Source of the DNA: Lacticaseibacillus pantheris DSM 15945 = JCM 12539 = NBRC 106106
GTDB lineage: Bacteria > Bacillota > Bacilli > Lactobacillales > Lactobacillaceae
Length of the DNA stretch: 36,863 nt
Reading direction: 5' to 3'
NCBI RefSeq assembly: GCF_001311175.1
Contig: NZ_BBAI01000023.1
Location: 1-36,863, forward strand
The stretch's first letter is position 1; each line of letters starts with the position of its first letter. The notes below the pieces were generated by a model. It worked only from the letters and a program-made list of their open reading frames with translations. It was not told where the DNA came from and searched no databases. Positions 1 to 8,038 of this stretch are shown in pieces. A program made the position numbers and the translations under genes.

Positions 1-137
1 ACCGGCCGCTCAACCGGAACCACCGCGTCAGTACGACCAGCCACTAGTAGCGGTTACCGTGGCGTGGTCCACAAAGTCGCAGAAACCACCCCCGCAACCG
101 GAGCCGGCAGGCCGCCACGGCCAGCCAATAGGACCAC
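1..137. repeat. Large palindromic intergenic element E1 (cut by window start)
   Basis: Only the right part is inside the window. Positions 2-43 match 5976-6017 of element E2 with about four differences over 42 nt and include the shared module CCGCTCAACCGGAACC. GTGGTCC at 64-70 pairs with GGACCAC at 131-137. The element abuts the 3' end of the DUF2238 gene. Membership of the same family as E2, E3 and E7 is inferred from the shared module. Confidence 0.55.
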
Positions 138-159
138 CACCTAGCGGCCTCCGCTTTGC

Positions 160-930
160 CTACCGTCGCCGCGGGATGAATTGGCCGGCAAAGCGCCATT
201 TCTGTCGGTTGTGCAAGTACAGCCAGCCAAAGACGGAAAAGACGACGGCACCCACAAAGTTGACCATGAGGTCCTTCATCGTGTCCACCAACCCCAAATC
301 AAGGTAGCCGTTCACGGGTAACCCAACGGCTTTGCCCCTCACGTCAAGCGTGGTGCCGGTCACATGCGTGATGGTAACGGGATGGTTGGCCCCGCTGGGA
401 TTCAGCGCCACCGAACGGATAGTATGTACAATCGTATCCTTCTGCATATCCAGGTTGAACCACTGATCCATCGTAAACTCGAAGAACTCCCACAACACCC
501 CAATTGTCATGGAGAAGGTGAACGCCAACAACACAATTAGCAGCGGCGACAGGTCGGCGTGGAACAGGTCCTTCTGGTTCAGTATTTCCACGAGCGACAG
601 CCCAATCGCCGCCGCCAGGAAACCGTTAATGACGTGTAACATGACGTCCCAGTACGCAAAGGTGCCGTAAAAATTGTGAATTTCACCCAAAATCTCGGCG
701 GCAAAAATAAACAGTAACACCAGTACTTCCAACAAGATGGGCAAATCAATCTGCGTATGCCGCCGGATGAACGTGGGTACCGCAAACAGCACCAACGTTA
801 ACAGGCACATCAGGATGCCCTCAAAGTTACCCAAGAAAAACTGGCGCACCATCGTCGCCAACACGATGACGCTAAGAAACAGGTGAATACGGCGCATCGC
901 TAGCGCCGAATGCAACCAATCTGGGTTCAT
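160..930 (-). CDS. DUF2238 / YjdF-type integral membrane protein
   Basis: A 256-residue membrane protein of unknown function. The start at 930 is chosen because AGGGGGG lies seven bases upstream; a longer frame would need a TTG codon without a better site. Hydrophobic segments follow one another from about residue 12 through the C-terminal part, consistent with a polytopic protein. The segment GVLWEFFEFTMDQ near the middle matches the conserved Trp-Glu-Phe-rich signature of the DUF2238 (YjdF) family, which has no established biochemical role. The C-terminal tail is Arg/Lys rich (KWRFAGQFIPRRR), probably cytoplasmic. The gene stands alone: a strong terminator separates it from the flavodoxin gene upstream, and element E1 follows its stop codon. 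Family assignment is by recognition of the motif, without a database search. Confidence 0.75.
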   Translation of the reverse strand: MNPDWLHSALAMRRIHLFLSVIVLATMVRQFFLGNFEGILMCLLTLVLFAVPTFIRRHTQIDLPILLEVLVLLFIFAAEILGEIHNFYGTFAYWDVMLHVINGFLAAAIGLSLVEILNQKDLFHADLSPLLIVLLAFTFSMTIGVLWEFFEFTMDQWFNLDMQKDTIVHTIRSVALNPSGANHPVTITHVTGTTLDVRGKAVGLPVNGYLDLGLVDTMKDLMVNFVGAVVFSVFGWLYLHNRQKWRFAGQFIPRRR

Positions 931-1082
931 CAACGTCCCCCCTAAGTAGGCCAACCACTTGATGTAATTCTATCCTCTACTCCCTATCTTACCAGCCTGT
1001 AACGCTTCGTTGGTAGCGTTTACCGCATTTTGTCAATTTATGCACAAATAAGTTGCACGTTTCGTCGCCAATCCTAACGTAA

Positions 1083-1134
1083 ACAAAGTCGTGCCCGTAA
1101 TCCCCCTCAATCAGGATTACGGGCACGACTTTGT
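1083..1134. terminator. Strong hairpin terminator
   Basis: A perfect 21-bp inverted repeat (1083-1103 with 1114-1134) with a 10-nt loop lies just past the flavodoxin stop at 1145. On the minus strand it is followed by a TTTACG tract. It would end the cupin-CMD-flavodoxin transcript before the DUF2238 gene. Confidence 0.75.
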
Positions 1135-1144
1135 AATTTACCAT

Positions 1145-1706
1145 TCAATTTGTTGACTGCAACAACCCGTTGTCCACCAACCAGTGCCGCACAGCCGCGT
1201 CCGCCTGCTGCACCCGATTGCCGCGAACGGGCAGTCCCAGCCCCACTGTGGCCGCAGGACAAAGATTGGCGATGGTCGTCAGACTCGTGCCAAAGCGACT
1301 GCTTCGTGGGTGCAGAACGGTAGATGGTCACGCCACTTAACTGCGTCTGCCGTAACCAGGTCGCGACGGGCCGCGGTAGGTCACCCCCCCAAATCGGAAA
1401 GCCCAGCAACAACACTTTGCCTACTCGCATTGGCGTCCGCTCGACCGGGGGCCAGGTTTGCTGGTCCGCCTCACGACGGGCGCGGGCCAAAGTCAGCTGG
1501 TAGCTGTCAGGATACGGTTCAACCGCCTCAATCGTATTTGTCGCCACGCTCACCTTGTCAGCGATTGCTATGGCCACCCGTGCAGTATTGCCCACCACCA
1601 ACTGCTGCTGGCGGCCGGCAACCATGTTGATGCCCGCGCGCGAAAAGTATGTCACGGTGATTGTCGTCCCATCTGCGTCCCGGGAACGCCTACTCCGCGT
1701 CGCCAT
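1145..1706 (-). CDS. Flavodoxin, frameshifted
   Basis: A flavodoxin-fold FMN protein, probably a small electron carrier or quinone reductase. The N-terminal half shows VTYFSRAG (phosphate-loop-like start), VGNTARV and LLLGFPIWGGDLP, all typical of lactobacillus flavodoxins. The frame is lost near 1320 and again near 1301. Adding one base at each point restores IYPFCTHEGSRFG followed by TSLTTIANLCPAATVGLGLPV and a stop at 1145. The start is uncertain. ATG at 1706 overlaps the end of the upstream gene and has AAGGA six bases before it; ATG at 1672 would need one more lost base. It is the third gene of the cupin-CMD-flavodoxin operon, so a redox role in the same pathway is likely. The breaks are probably sequencing deletions (see findings). 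Confidence 0.7.
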
Positions 1707-2016
1707 AAACGTCCTTGGCCAACCCGAACGCCGACCACGCCTTGGGCCAACCCGCGTAAAACGCGAGGTGGGTAATGAGCGCCACCATCTCCGTGCGCGT
1801 TACCCCGTTGTCCCGAGCAATCCGCATGTGCGCCTCCAATTGCGGGAACAATCCCTGCGCCATCAAGGCCGCGCAGGTAATCAGGCTGCGGTCGCGCGGG
1901 GACAGTTCGTCCTCCCGAGCCCATACTTCACCGAATAATACGTCATCATTTAATGCCGCAAACTGGGGTGCAAATTCACCCAGTTGGTCGCGACCAGCCG
2001 TTTGCTTTTTAGCCAT
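1690..2016 (-). CDS. Carboxymuconolactone decarboxylase family protein
   Basis: A 108-residue AhpD/CMD-like protein. The central block SPRDRSLITCAALMAQG followed by LEAHMRIARDNGVTRTEM is the usual core of the family, with one Cys and one His in the expected region. It lacks the CxxC pair of peroxidase-active AhpD proteins, so a decarboxylase-like or unknown activity is more likely than a thiol peroxidase. The ATG at 2016 follows the cupin stop by two bases, and its GGAGGG site lies inside the last cupin codons, so translation is probably coupled. CMD-type proteins paired with a cupin and a flavodoxin are common in lactobacilli; the substrate is not established. Confidence 0.85.
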   Translation of the reverse strand: MAKKQTAGRDQLGEFAPQFAALNDDVLFGEVWAREDELSPRDRSLITCAALMAQGLFPQLEAHMRIARDNGVTRTEMVALITHLAFYAGWPKAWSAFGLAKDVYGDAE

Positions 2017-2018
2017 CG

Positions 2019-2432
2019 TTATCCCTCCAAAGCCGCGTAATCCGCGTCACTGACCGGTTCCAACCACTCCGGCGTGCCCGCCGTAATCGCCACGTGGCTG
2101 AACCAACTATCCTTGGTTGCGCCGTGCCAATGCTTCACGCCATCATGGGTCACCACCACGTCGCCCGGATGCAGTTTACGCGCCGCCTGCCCGGCCTCCT
2201 GGTACCAACCCTCGCCGCCGGTCACCAGCAGAATCTGGTACCCATCATGGTGGATATGCCAGTTGTTACGGCAACCCGGTTCAAAGGTGACGTTGCCCAC
2301 GCCCACGTTGACGGCGGGATCGGCAACCAGTGACTGCAAGTAACTTTGGCCCGTGAAGAATTGCGCGTACGCATCGTTCTTGGGTCCCATGGGGAAGATG
2401 CCGTTGGTCACGGCGTTTTCGTTTTGACTCAT
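2019..2432 (-). CDS. Cupin domain protein
   Basis: A 137-residue single-domain cupin. The metal-binding motif 1 appears as NNWHIHHDGYQILLVTGG and motif 2 as HPGDVVVTHDGVKHWHG, giving several His ligands for a metal. The start at 2432 has GGAGGGA nine bases upstream. It is the first gene of a three-gene operon (cupin, CMD protein, flavodoxin). Such cupins are often annotated as partners of CMD proteins, and both may act on small carbonyl compounds, but no substrate can be read from the sequence. The LysR gene upstream on the same strand is a plausible regulator. Confidence 0.85.
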   Translation of the reverse strand: MSQNENAVTNGIFPMGPKNDAYAQFFTGQSYLQSLVADPAVNVGVGNVTFEPGCRNNWHIHHDGYQILLVTGGEGWYQEAGQAARKLHPGDVVVTHDGVKHWHGATKDSWFSHVAITAGTPEWLEPVSDADYAALEG

Positions 2433-2454
2433 AATAAATTTCCCTCCATTGATT

Positions 2455-2543
2455 GTTAGTGACTAACTCGTTTGGTTCTACAAGGGTTACTTTAGCCGTT
2501 TGGATACCATTCTGGAAATACTTAGTCAGTATGTATCCATACA
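2455..2543 (-). promoter_or_regulatory. Two short palindromes upstream of the cupin operon
   Basis: GTTAGTGACTAAC (2455-2467) is a perfect 13-base palindrome close to the cupin start, and TGTATCCATACA (2532-2543) is a second perfect palindrome further upstream. Both lie in the 303-nt gap between the cupin and LysR genes and may be operator sites. No convincing -35/-10 pair was recognised. Confidence 0.35.
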
Positions 2544-2569
2544 CATAGAGCATAGTAAAAGGGGCTGTG

Positions 2570-2672
2570 CCAAAAGGAGGTTAGCTCCCGATATACAAGA
2601 CGGCATCAGTGGAAATCCCGAACCTAGGATTTCTGCTGATGCCGTCTTGTATGTTAGGGAGCTGCCTTTTGG
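2570..2672. repeat. 103-nt near-perfect hairpin, MITE-like
   Basis: The two arms pair over about 46 bp, interrupted by three short internal loops: CCAAAAGG, AGCTCCC, ATACAAGACGGCATCAG and AAATCC each recur inverted on the other side. The loop is about 10 nt. It sits between the LysR stop at 2736 and the cupin promoter region. The size and terminal symmetry suggest a miniature inverted-repeat element or an unusually long terminator. Confidence 0.6.
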
Positions 2673-2735
2673 CGCGCGACCACGATGTATCGTTAGTGTG
2701 CTAAAGTCTTCTGTCACAATCCCTTATCCATTCAC

Positions 2736-3614
2736 TTAATTAAACGCCTCGCGGAATCGACGAATATAATCGGCCACCAGCGGCGTCAGAACCCGATTCC
2801 GCCGCCACACCAGCACACAATGCGTGGTCAGCGCCGGCGACAAAGGCACAAACTTGAGCTTGCTGTGGTCCACATCCCGCGTCACACCCGCGATGCCGAG
2901 GGCCATCCCCACCTGCCGCTCCACTAGCGGGACCACGTTAAAGTTGAGGTTGTAGTGACCAATAATGTGCGGCGGGACCGCACCATCAAGCCATTCGTCC
3001 AACATGGTCTGCACGGCTGGACGCTGGGAGGTGATGAGCGGTAGGCCGCCCAGGTCGGCGGGCGTCACCGCGTCCCGCTCCGCCAGGAATGCTTCGGTGG
3101 ACATCAATAATCCCCACCGTTCGACCCTCGGAAGACGCAACGACTCGTACTTGGCCGTGTCCACGGGATCAATCAGGATGGCCACATCCACCAACCCTTT
3201 GTCTAGCTGATCAGCGATGATGTCACCGTCCCCCGTGGTGATGGTAAAAGTCACCTCCGGATACTCTGCCGTCATTTCCTCCAACATCATCGCCATCGTC
3301 GCCGAGTTATCGGCCTCCACGCACCCGATACGCAAGTTGCCGGTCATCACCGCACGCTGCCGGTCGGTAAACGCCCGCTCGGTTTGCTGGGTGAGTGACA
3401 AAATTTCCTCAGCGCGGCTGCGCAAGAACACGCCCGCCTCCGTTAACGTGAGGTGGTTGTGCTCCCGGTCGAAGAGCTGGGTGTCCAGTTCGTCCTCCAA
3501 CGCCTGGATTTGGCGACTCACCGTGGGTTGCGTAACGTGCAGCCGGCGTGCGGCTTCGGAAACCGTGCCGGCGTCCGCAACCGTCCAAAAGTATTCCAGT
3601 AAACGTAATTCCAT
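2736..3614 (-). CDS. LysR-family transcriptional regulator
   Basis: A 292-residue protein of standard LysR length. Residues 1-60 form the winged helix-turn-helix (LEYFWTVADAGTVSEAARRLHVTQPTVSRQIQALEDEL). The remainder is the substrate-binding effector domain, beginning near NLRIGCVEADN and ending with the usual aromatic-Arg block (LVWRRNRVLTPLVADYIRRF). The start at 3614 has AAGGGG about ten bases upstream, and TATAAT at 3666-3661 is a likely -10 box about 45 bases before it. The gene lies immediately upstream of, and in the same direction as, the cupin-CMD-flavodoxin operon, which it may control. No inducer can be inferred. Confidence 0.9.
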   Translation of the reverse strand: MELRLLEYFWTVADAGTVSEAARRLHVTQPTVSRQIQALEDELDTQLFDREHNHLTLTEAGVFLRSRAEEILSLTQQTERAFTDRQRAVMTGNLRIGCVEADNSATMAMMLEEMTAEYPEVTFTITTGDGDIIADQLDKGLVDVAILIDPVDTAKYESLRLPRVERWGLLMSTEAFLAERDAVTPADLGGLPLITSQRPAVQTMLDEWLDGAVPPHIIGHYNLNFNVVPLVERQVGMALGIAGVTRDVDHSKLKFVPLSPALTTHCVLVWRRNRVLTPLVADYIRRFREAFN

Positions 3615-3703
3615 GCGTCACACGCCCCTTTGCCATAATCCATCCATACGCCACATGCATATTATATGGTCATTAAGCCACATTTAGGCATCAAGGGCAA
3701 GTA

Positions 3704-3758
3704 AATAGTCCGCTTCGCAACCGGATGCACAACCATCCTGATTCCAAACCGGACTATT
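3704..3758. terminator. Hairpin between DUF4097 gene and LysR gene
   Basis: AATAGTCCG at 3704-3712 pairs with CGGACTATT at 3750-3758, with an inner GGATG/CATCC helix (3723-3738). It follows the stop of the DUF1700/DUF4097 gene at 3767 and precedes the LysR promoter region. No long T run follows, so termination efficiency is uncertain. Confidence 0.45.
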
Positions 3759-3766
3759 GATAATAG

Positions 3767-5245
3767 CTATTTAACGGTCACGTGGCCATCACTGGCATGG
3801 GCCTCAACCCGGTTGGCCGCTTCCGCCTTGTGGGTAATACTACTCTCATTGTGCTTGCCAAAGAGGCTGACGCCGCCATCTTCAGCGGACAACACGTACC
3901 CATCGGTTTGTGGCGATGCCATGGTGATACTACCATCCTCCGCGCGGACTGAGACCACGTTGCGGAACCGCGTGTTGGTGAACTCCATGCGACCATCATC
4001 CGTGTGGTACCGGCCGCCAGTCAGGGTACTGTTCGTCACCGTCACACCACCATCATCACTTTGCAAGCTGGTATTGCGTAACTTGGTGTCGGTTAGGTTT
4101 GCCCCGCCATCATTCAGGGTAATGCGCCCACTTTGTGTAGTGAACTCCTTGGTGGTCAAGCGGCCGTCATCGAGGGCAATCGTGGTCGAGGCCACGGTCA
4201 TCGGTACGTCCAAGTCCAGGTTGCCATCGCCCAGGTTAGCCGTTAACGCGCTGAGGTGCGTGTTCGCGGGCAAAGTCACCGTGATGTGTTCCGTCATTGT
4301 ACCAATCCCCAGTTGTATCCACCCGCGGACATGCGACGCGATCCGCACCGTACCGCCACTTTGCTTGACCGTGACTGGGCGGTTGCTCGGCCCCTGCACG
4401 TGTACCTGACGGTCGTTACCCCGGCGCACCGTCACGTCGTAATCCGACGTGTTCACCACTAGTCGATCAACCCGGCCGAGGCTCACGTTACGCTCCGTCG
4501 TGGAGAACGTCCGCAAACCGTCAGCCCAGGTCATGTTAGTTTCAGCTTGATTCGTTAACCCTACCGCCATCATGAGGGCCCCAACCGTTGCAACAATGAG
4601 ACCCGTGATCATTAATTTACCCTTCATTTTTAGCCCCTCCACGTGGTACCGCTCACTCAACCGCTTATACGTCGACCGCACCATACGTGCGACCCATTGT
4701 CCAAACCAGCGTACTAGCGCAATACTGCCGGGCACCGCGATGAGCGTTAGCCCAATGGCGACCAGGCCGGCGCCGATAAATAGCACTCCGGTAGCCCACT
4801 CCGTAAACAGCGCGGTGACCCCCGCAATCACGGCGGCAACCCCAATGATGAAGACGGAGGCCACAATGGCGACCAGCGACAGGATTAGTGCCCCAACCAC
4901 AATTATTGCCGCAATGAAAATCAGTATTAGCGCAATAATCATGGGTACACCGATCGGTAATGCAAAGACGCCGAGGATAATCATCCAGACGTTACGCCAT
5001 TTATCCCGGCGCGGGGCCGTTGTGTGCTGGTCATCACCGTTGGATTGCTCCTGTGCCTTCACTGAGGCGTCGGCCAACGTGACGCGGGCCAGGTGCTTGG
5101 CCGTACCCAGGCGGCCTTCAATTGCTGCGCGATCACCAAGATCAGCGTCCTCAATGTACTCGCGATAATAACTAATAATGTCTGCCCGGTCGTCGTCTGG
5201 CAACGCGGCCAGGTAACGTTCTAGATCATCTAAGTATTCATTCAT
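3767..5245 (-). CDS. DUF1700 + DUF4097 membrane protein
   Basis: A 492-residue fusion. Residues 1-60 (MNEYLDDLERYLAALPDDD, then YYREYIEDA) are a DUF1700-type cytoplasmic helical domain. Several hydrophobic segments follow between about residues 85 and 185 and again near 215. The C-terminal half from about residue 250 is a DUF4097-type repeat region with recurring DDG/DGG turns (LDDGRLTT, LNDGGANL, SDDGGVTV, TDDGRMEF, AEDGSITM, AEDGGVSL), which predicts an extracellular beta-helix. The ATG at 5245 overlaps the end of padR (stop at 5238) and uses GGAGGAG, so the two are translationally coupled. In Firmicutes such PadR/DUF1700/DUF4097 units respond to envelope stress; that role here is inference. 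Confidence 0.85.
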   Translation of the reverse strand: MNEYLDDLERYLAALPDDDRADIISYYREYIEDADLGDRAAIEGRLGTAKHLARVTLADASVKAQEQSNGDDQHTTAPRRDKWRNVWMIILGVFALPIGVPMIIALILIFIAAIIVVGALILSLVAIVASVFIIGVAAVIAGVTALFTEWATGVLFIGAGLVAIGLTLIAVPGSIALVRWFGQWVARMVRSTYKRLSERYHVEGLKMKGKLMITGLIVATVGALMMAVGLTNQAETNMTWADGLRTFSTTERNVSLGRVDRLVVNTSDYDVTVRRGNDRQVHVQGPSNRPVTVKQSGGTVRIASHVRGWIQLGIGTMTEHITVTLPANTHLSALTANLGDGNLDLDVPMTVASTTIALDDGRLTTKEFTTQSGRITLNDGGANLTDTKLRNTSLQSDDGGVTVTNSTLTGGRYHTDDGRMEFTNTRFRNVVSVRAEDGSITMASPQTDGYVLSAEDGGVSLFGKHNESSITHKAEAANRVEAHASDGHVTVK

Positions 5246-5558
5246 GTGTGTCAACTCCTCCAATAACACCGTCGATGGTGTCCTTATAATCCTGCCAATC
5301 CCCCTTAATCACCGTCAAACGCTGACGCCCAACGTCCGTCAGCTGGTAGTAACGGCGATTACGGCCTTGAAACGGCTGATCGTAGGTGGTGACCCAACCA
5401 TTTTTCTTCAAGCGCCGCAATACGGGGTACAAAGTGGATTCGGAAACCGCGGTAAATTCCTGTACCCGCTGCGTCAATGCGTAGCCGTAGTAGTCCTCCT
5501 TTGTCAGCAGGGCCAACACGCAGCCATCCAGTAGTTCTGTCGTTATGGCAATACTCAT
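5238..5558 (-). CDS. PadR-family transcriptional regulator
   Basis: A 106-residue PadR protein. It begins with the hallmark TTELLDGCVLALLTKEDYYGYALTQRV and continues with the wing SESTLYPVLRRLKKNGWV and YYQLTDVGRQRL. The start at 5558 has GGAGG seven bases upstream; an upstream TTG is less likely. It is the first gene of an operon with the DUF1700/DUF4097 membrane protein, overlapping it by eight bases. A palindrome just downstream of the predicted promoter (see 5578-5635) is the probable self-operator. The ligand is unknown. Confidence 0.92.
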   Translation of the reverse strand: MSIAITTELLDGCVLALLTKEDYYGYALTQRVQEFTAVSESTLYPVLRRLKKNGWVTTYDQPFQGRNRRYYQLTDVGRQRLTVIKGDWQDYKDTIDGVIGGVDTHE

Positions 5559-5577
5559 GGTCAACCTCCAATCATAT

Positions 5578-5635
5578 TATACGCTGTATAGTATTAGATT
5601 CGAGATAAATATACCATAAATCCTGATGGTGTCAA
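5578..5635 (-). promoter_or_regulatory. padR operon promoter and operator
   Basis: On the minus strand TTGACA (5635-5630) is followed after 16 bases by TATATT (5613-5608). Downstream, TATAC-GCT-GTATA (5578-5590) is a perfect inverted repeat placed where it would cover the early transcribed region. This arrangement fits repression by the PadR protein encoded next to it. Confidence 0.7.
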
Positions 5636-5668
5636 CTCGGACTTTAGTCTGAACGTAAATTCGTCGAA

Positions 5669-6045
5669 GGCTGGGTGGGTACGAACCCGCGGATGGGCTT
5701 TGGCGCATAAGCCGCAGTTCCAAAGCTCACCCGCGGGTTCCCGATAGTTTCTGGCTACTGATATCAGTAGCTCGAGTCCCTAACCGTTGGTAATTTAGAC
5801 GAACCAGTTAGTGCCACTGGTCTCACTATTATTGCCAGTAGTGCGTTAGTACGTACTGACAGTTATGAATTACAGAATCAAATTGGCTAGACCGAGCGGG
5901 CTTTGCTAGGTCTACGGCAATTCGCGGTAGTCCGGACCGGGCGTGAGCGTGAGGCAAGTAGACGGTCGCGGGGCCCGGCCGCTCAACCGGAACCACTGCG
6001 ACAGTATGGCCAGCCAGTTGCGGCGGTCAGAACCGCCACCCAGAC
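5669..6045 (+). repeat. Large palindromic intergenic element E2 (composite)
   Basis: Closed by CTGGGTGG (5671-5678) with CCACCCAG (6036-6043). Inside are a 21-bp hairpin with two mismatches (5683-5740, starting GAACCCGCGG), a perfect 18-base palindrome GCTACTGATATCAGTAGC (5754-5771), several 5-6 bp hairpins, and the module TTCGCGGTAGTCCGG...GGGCGTGAGCGTGAGG (5921-5954) that is also in E4. The right end repeats E1. It occupies the whole gap upstream of the padR promoter; no gene is seen in it. Confidence 0.75.
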
Positions 6046-6060
6046 CAACCATCAAAAAAA

Positions 6061-6084
6061 GCCCCAACCACCGCGGCTAGGGGC
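6061..6084 (-). terminator. Minus-strand terminator beside E2
   Basis: GCCCC (6061-6065) pairs with GGGGC (6080-6084), with further inner pairs. On the minus strand the hairpin is followed by seven T residues. It may stop read-through toward E2 or be part of the element boundary. Confidence 0.55.
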
Positions 6085-6234
6085 CAACAATTATGATTAC
6101 CAACTAAATTCCTCAAAGTAGATCATCCCAGGCTGCATGCCTGCATCAAGGTTGGCTCGCTGCTCCCCTAACCGCATTATTAATCCCTTTCATTTTTATA
6201 ATTCAGCTTACGTTTCGTTAAATGCGCACAAAAA

Positions 6235-6280
6235 GGGCCAACACCCAGAACCACCGCATGGCAGTCGTAGGTGTCGGCCC
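6235..6280 (-). terminator. Terminator of the HesB-like gene
   Basis: GGGCC-A-ACACC (6235-6245) pairs with GGTGT-C-GGCCC (6270-6280). On the minus strand it is followed by TTTTTGTG. It lies 23 bases past the stop of the gene at 6303. Confidence 0.7.
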
Positions 6281-6302
6281 ATTAATTTCATTATACTTGG
6301 GT

Positions 6303-6698
6303 TTAGCAGGTTTCGCCGGCAACCATGAGGCCCTGCTTAAACGCTGCGAGGATATCCGCTCCTTTGGCCATCGTGACCGCACCATCAATGTGGTGCGCGT
6401 CATCCTTCAGGTCAATGGCGTAGTTCTTGAAATCCAACACTGCGCCATGCTCGAGGAAGAACAGGTCGTAATCGGAGGTGTAGAGATCCAAGCCCGCGTC
6501 GTTTTCCAGACGGACGTTATAATCCGGGTCGGGTGCGTCCAGTTCAATCAAACTGAACTTGGAGCCGATAGTACAAGCGCCACCCTGTAGGGAGTAGCGC
6601 CCACCCCCGTCGTCAGCAATCAGCAACAGCATCTTGTCCGCCAAGCCTTTACGCCGCATCAAATCCACAAAACTTTCCGTCAACGTAATTTTAGCCAT
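6303..6698 (-). CDS. HesB-like iron-sulfur cluster biosynthesis family protein
   Basis: A 131-residue protein resembling the lactobacillus HesB/IscA-like (Fe-S biosynthesis) family. It shows LLLIADDGGGRYSLQGGAC, then IGSKFSLIELDAPDPDY, then LENDAGLDLYTS, the usual order in this group. It keeps only one Cys in the core (GGACTIG) plus one near the C-terminus, so cluster carriage like true IscA is doubtful; the group's function is unproven. The start at 6698 has GGGAGG ten bases upstream, and a promoter is seen at 6780-6752. It is monocistronic, ended by the hairpin at 6235-6280. Confidence 0.75.
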   Translation of the reverse strand: MAKITLTESFVDLMRRKGLADKMLLLIADDGGGRYSLQGGACTIGSKFSLIELDAPDPDYNVRLENDAGLDLYTSDYDLFFLEHGAVLDFKNYAIDLKDDAHHIDGAVTMAKGADILAAFKQGLMVAGETC

Positions 6699-6751
6699 AG
6701 TCTCGACCTCCCGTGTGTCCAACCAGCAGCTTACTATTAATAACCAAATAT

Positions 6752-6780
6752 AGTATGCCACTCTTGTGGAATAAATTCAA
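6752..6780 (-). promoter_or_regulatory. Promoter of the HesB-like gene
   Basis: TTGAAT (6780-6775) and CATACT (6757-6752) on the minus strand, separated by 17 bases, about 55 bases before the start codon at 6698. Confidence 0.6.
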
Positions 6781-6821
6781 TTAATCCGGCCAGCCTGGTT
6801 CGCCCCAAGTTAACTGTCGCG

Positions 6822-7094
6822 CTACTCGTCAAGTTCAATTACTCGGCGGTAGGTGCGCCCATTAGAAGTCCGCGTGACGTAGCCAGCATCGACCATGTCC
6901 CGACGTGCCGTCACGTAGTCTGGAAAGCTGATGTGTGTCTGGATGGCGGCGTTCACGCTAACCTCGTCCAACTCACCATCTGGTAGCTGCTCTGCAAGCC
7001 AGGCTAATACGGCTAATCGCCGAGAGCGTTTCTTCGGCAGTAACGTCAACCGCCCGTCGTTATCCAAATAATGCTGCACAATTTCATCGTTCAT
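6822..7094 (-). CDS. DUF2087 domain protein
   Basis: A 90-residue protein. The block DGRLTLLPKKRSRRLAVLAWL followed by SVNAAIQTHISFPDYVTARR and LVDAG-like MVDAGYVTRTSNGRTYRRV is the DUF2087 signature, a small helical domain often fused to ArsR-type regulators and proposed to act in transcription control. Here the domain stands alone. The ATG at 7094 has GAGGGA seven bases upstream. Function is inferred only from the family; it may bind nucleic acid through its basic N-terminal helix. Confidence 0.75.
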   Translation of the reverse strand: MNDEIVQHYLDNDGRLTLLPKKRSRRLAVLAWLAEQLPDGELDEVSVNAAIQTHISFPDYVTARRDMVDAGYVTRTSNGRTYRRVIELDE

Positions 7095-7296
7095 CAACTA
7101 TCCCTCGCTTTTTCAATCCGACGTATTCGCGTAAAATATTATTAGGTGGCTATATATTCTCCCATTGTAGCATGTTCCTGTATGCTCACGGCAAAGTGGC
7201 AGCCGTTGCCCTTGCCCAGCGTGTTATAATGACGATATCTTGGGTACTTGCAGGCGATACCCACCCCAACATTGCCGTCGACACAAAGGGGTTACT

Positions 7297-7961
7297 ATGC
7301 GCATTAACGTTCTGCAACATACGCCAACAGAAGGACCCGGTTCCATTCGTACTTGGGCACAAGCACGCGGCCATGAGTTGTACGTATACCATCCATACCA
7401 GTTCGGCATTCTGCCCACCGTAGATGAAACAGACATGCTCGTGGTACTAGGCGGACCGATGAGTCCTAATGATGACATAGACTGGATCCACGCCGAACGG
7501 GTACTCATTGACCAGCTACTCCGTGCGGACAAACCCATCTTTGGGGCCTGCTACGGCGCCCAGCAAATAGCCATGACTTTGGGCTACCCGGTCACCACTG
7601 CACCGGCCAAAGAAGTGGGCTGGGCACCCGTCTACCGGCAAAGCGCCGCCATCCCCAGGCTTCCGGAACAGCTCACCGCACTGCATTGGCACGAAGAACA
7701 ATTTGCCATTCCCAAAGGTGCGGAGCTCCTTTTTAGCAGCGACCGCGTCCGAAACCAGGGGTTCGTTCTTGGTCATCGCGTCGTGGGCCTGCAATTCCAC
7801 TTTGAGCCCCAAACTGAAGACGTACGAACCATGTGCATTAACGATGGGGCGTACGTGGCCGGTTCCGCCTGGGACAAACGGTTGCCGACATTATCGACTG
7901 GCCCGTACCGGCGGAGAACCAAGCGGTGATGAACACCATCTTGGACTTCATCACCAAGTAA
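7297..7961 (+). CDS. Class I glutamine amidotransferase, frameshifted near C-terminus
   Basis: A 221-residue (restored) stand-alone amidotransferase of the GMP-synthase-like group. The catalytic Cys85 lies in GACYGAQQIA and the His168/Glu170 pair in QFHFEPQ; LHWHEEQF precedes it. The start at 7297 has AAAGGGG five bases upstream; the longer frame beginning at 7240 has no such site. The frame breaks at the GGG at 7871. With one more G the reading continues as GQTVADIIDWPVPAENQAV to a TAA at 7959-7961. The amide acceptor is unknown. Monocistronic, facing the tautomerase gene across a shared terminator. Confidence 0.85.
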
Positions 7962-7968
7962 CCAAATT

Positions 7969-8017
7969 AATAGTGCCCAGTAGCCCCTCCCGTGCGGAGA
8001 CGCTACTGAGCACTATT
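7969..8017. terminator. Bidirectional terminator
   Basis: AATAGTGC (7969-7976) pairs with GCACTATT (8010-8017) and AGTAGC with GCTACT inside it. It lies between two convergent genes ending at 7961 and 8039. Confidence 0.7.
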
Positions 8018-8038
8018 TGTGCTGTTACCAGCATATTA

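Noticed and set aside
2736..3614. LysR gene considered as divergent regulator of the DUF1700/DUF4097 operon.
   Set aside because: All these genes run on the minus strand and the padR gene with its own operator better explains control of that operon.
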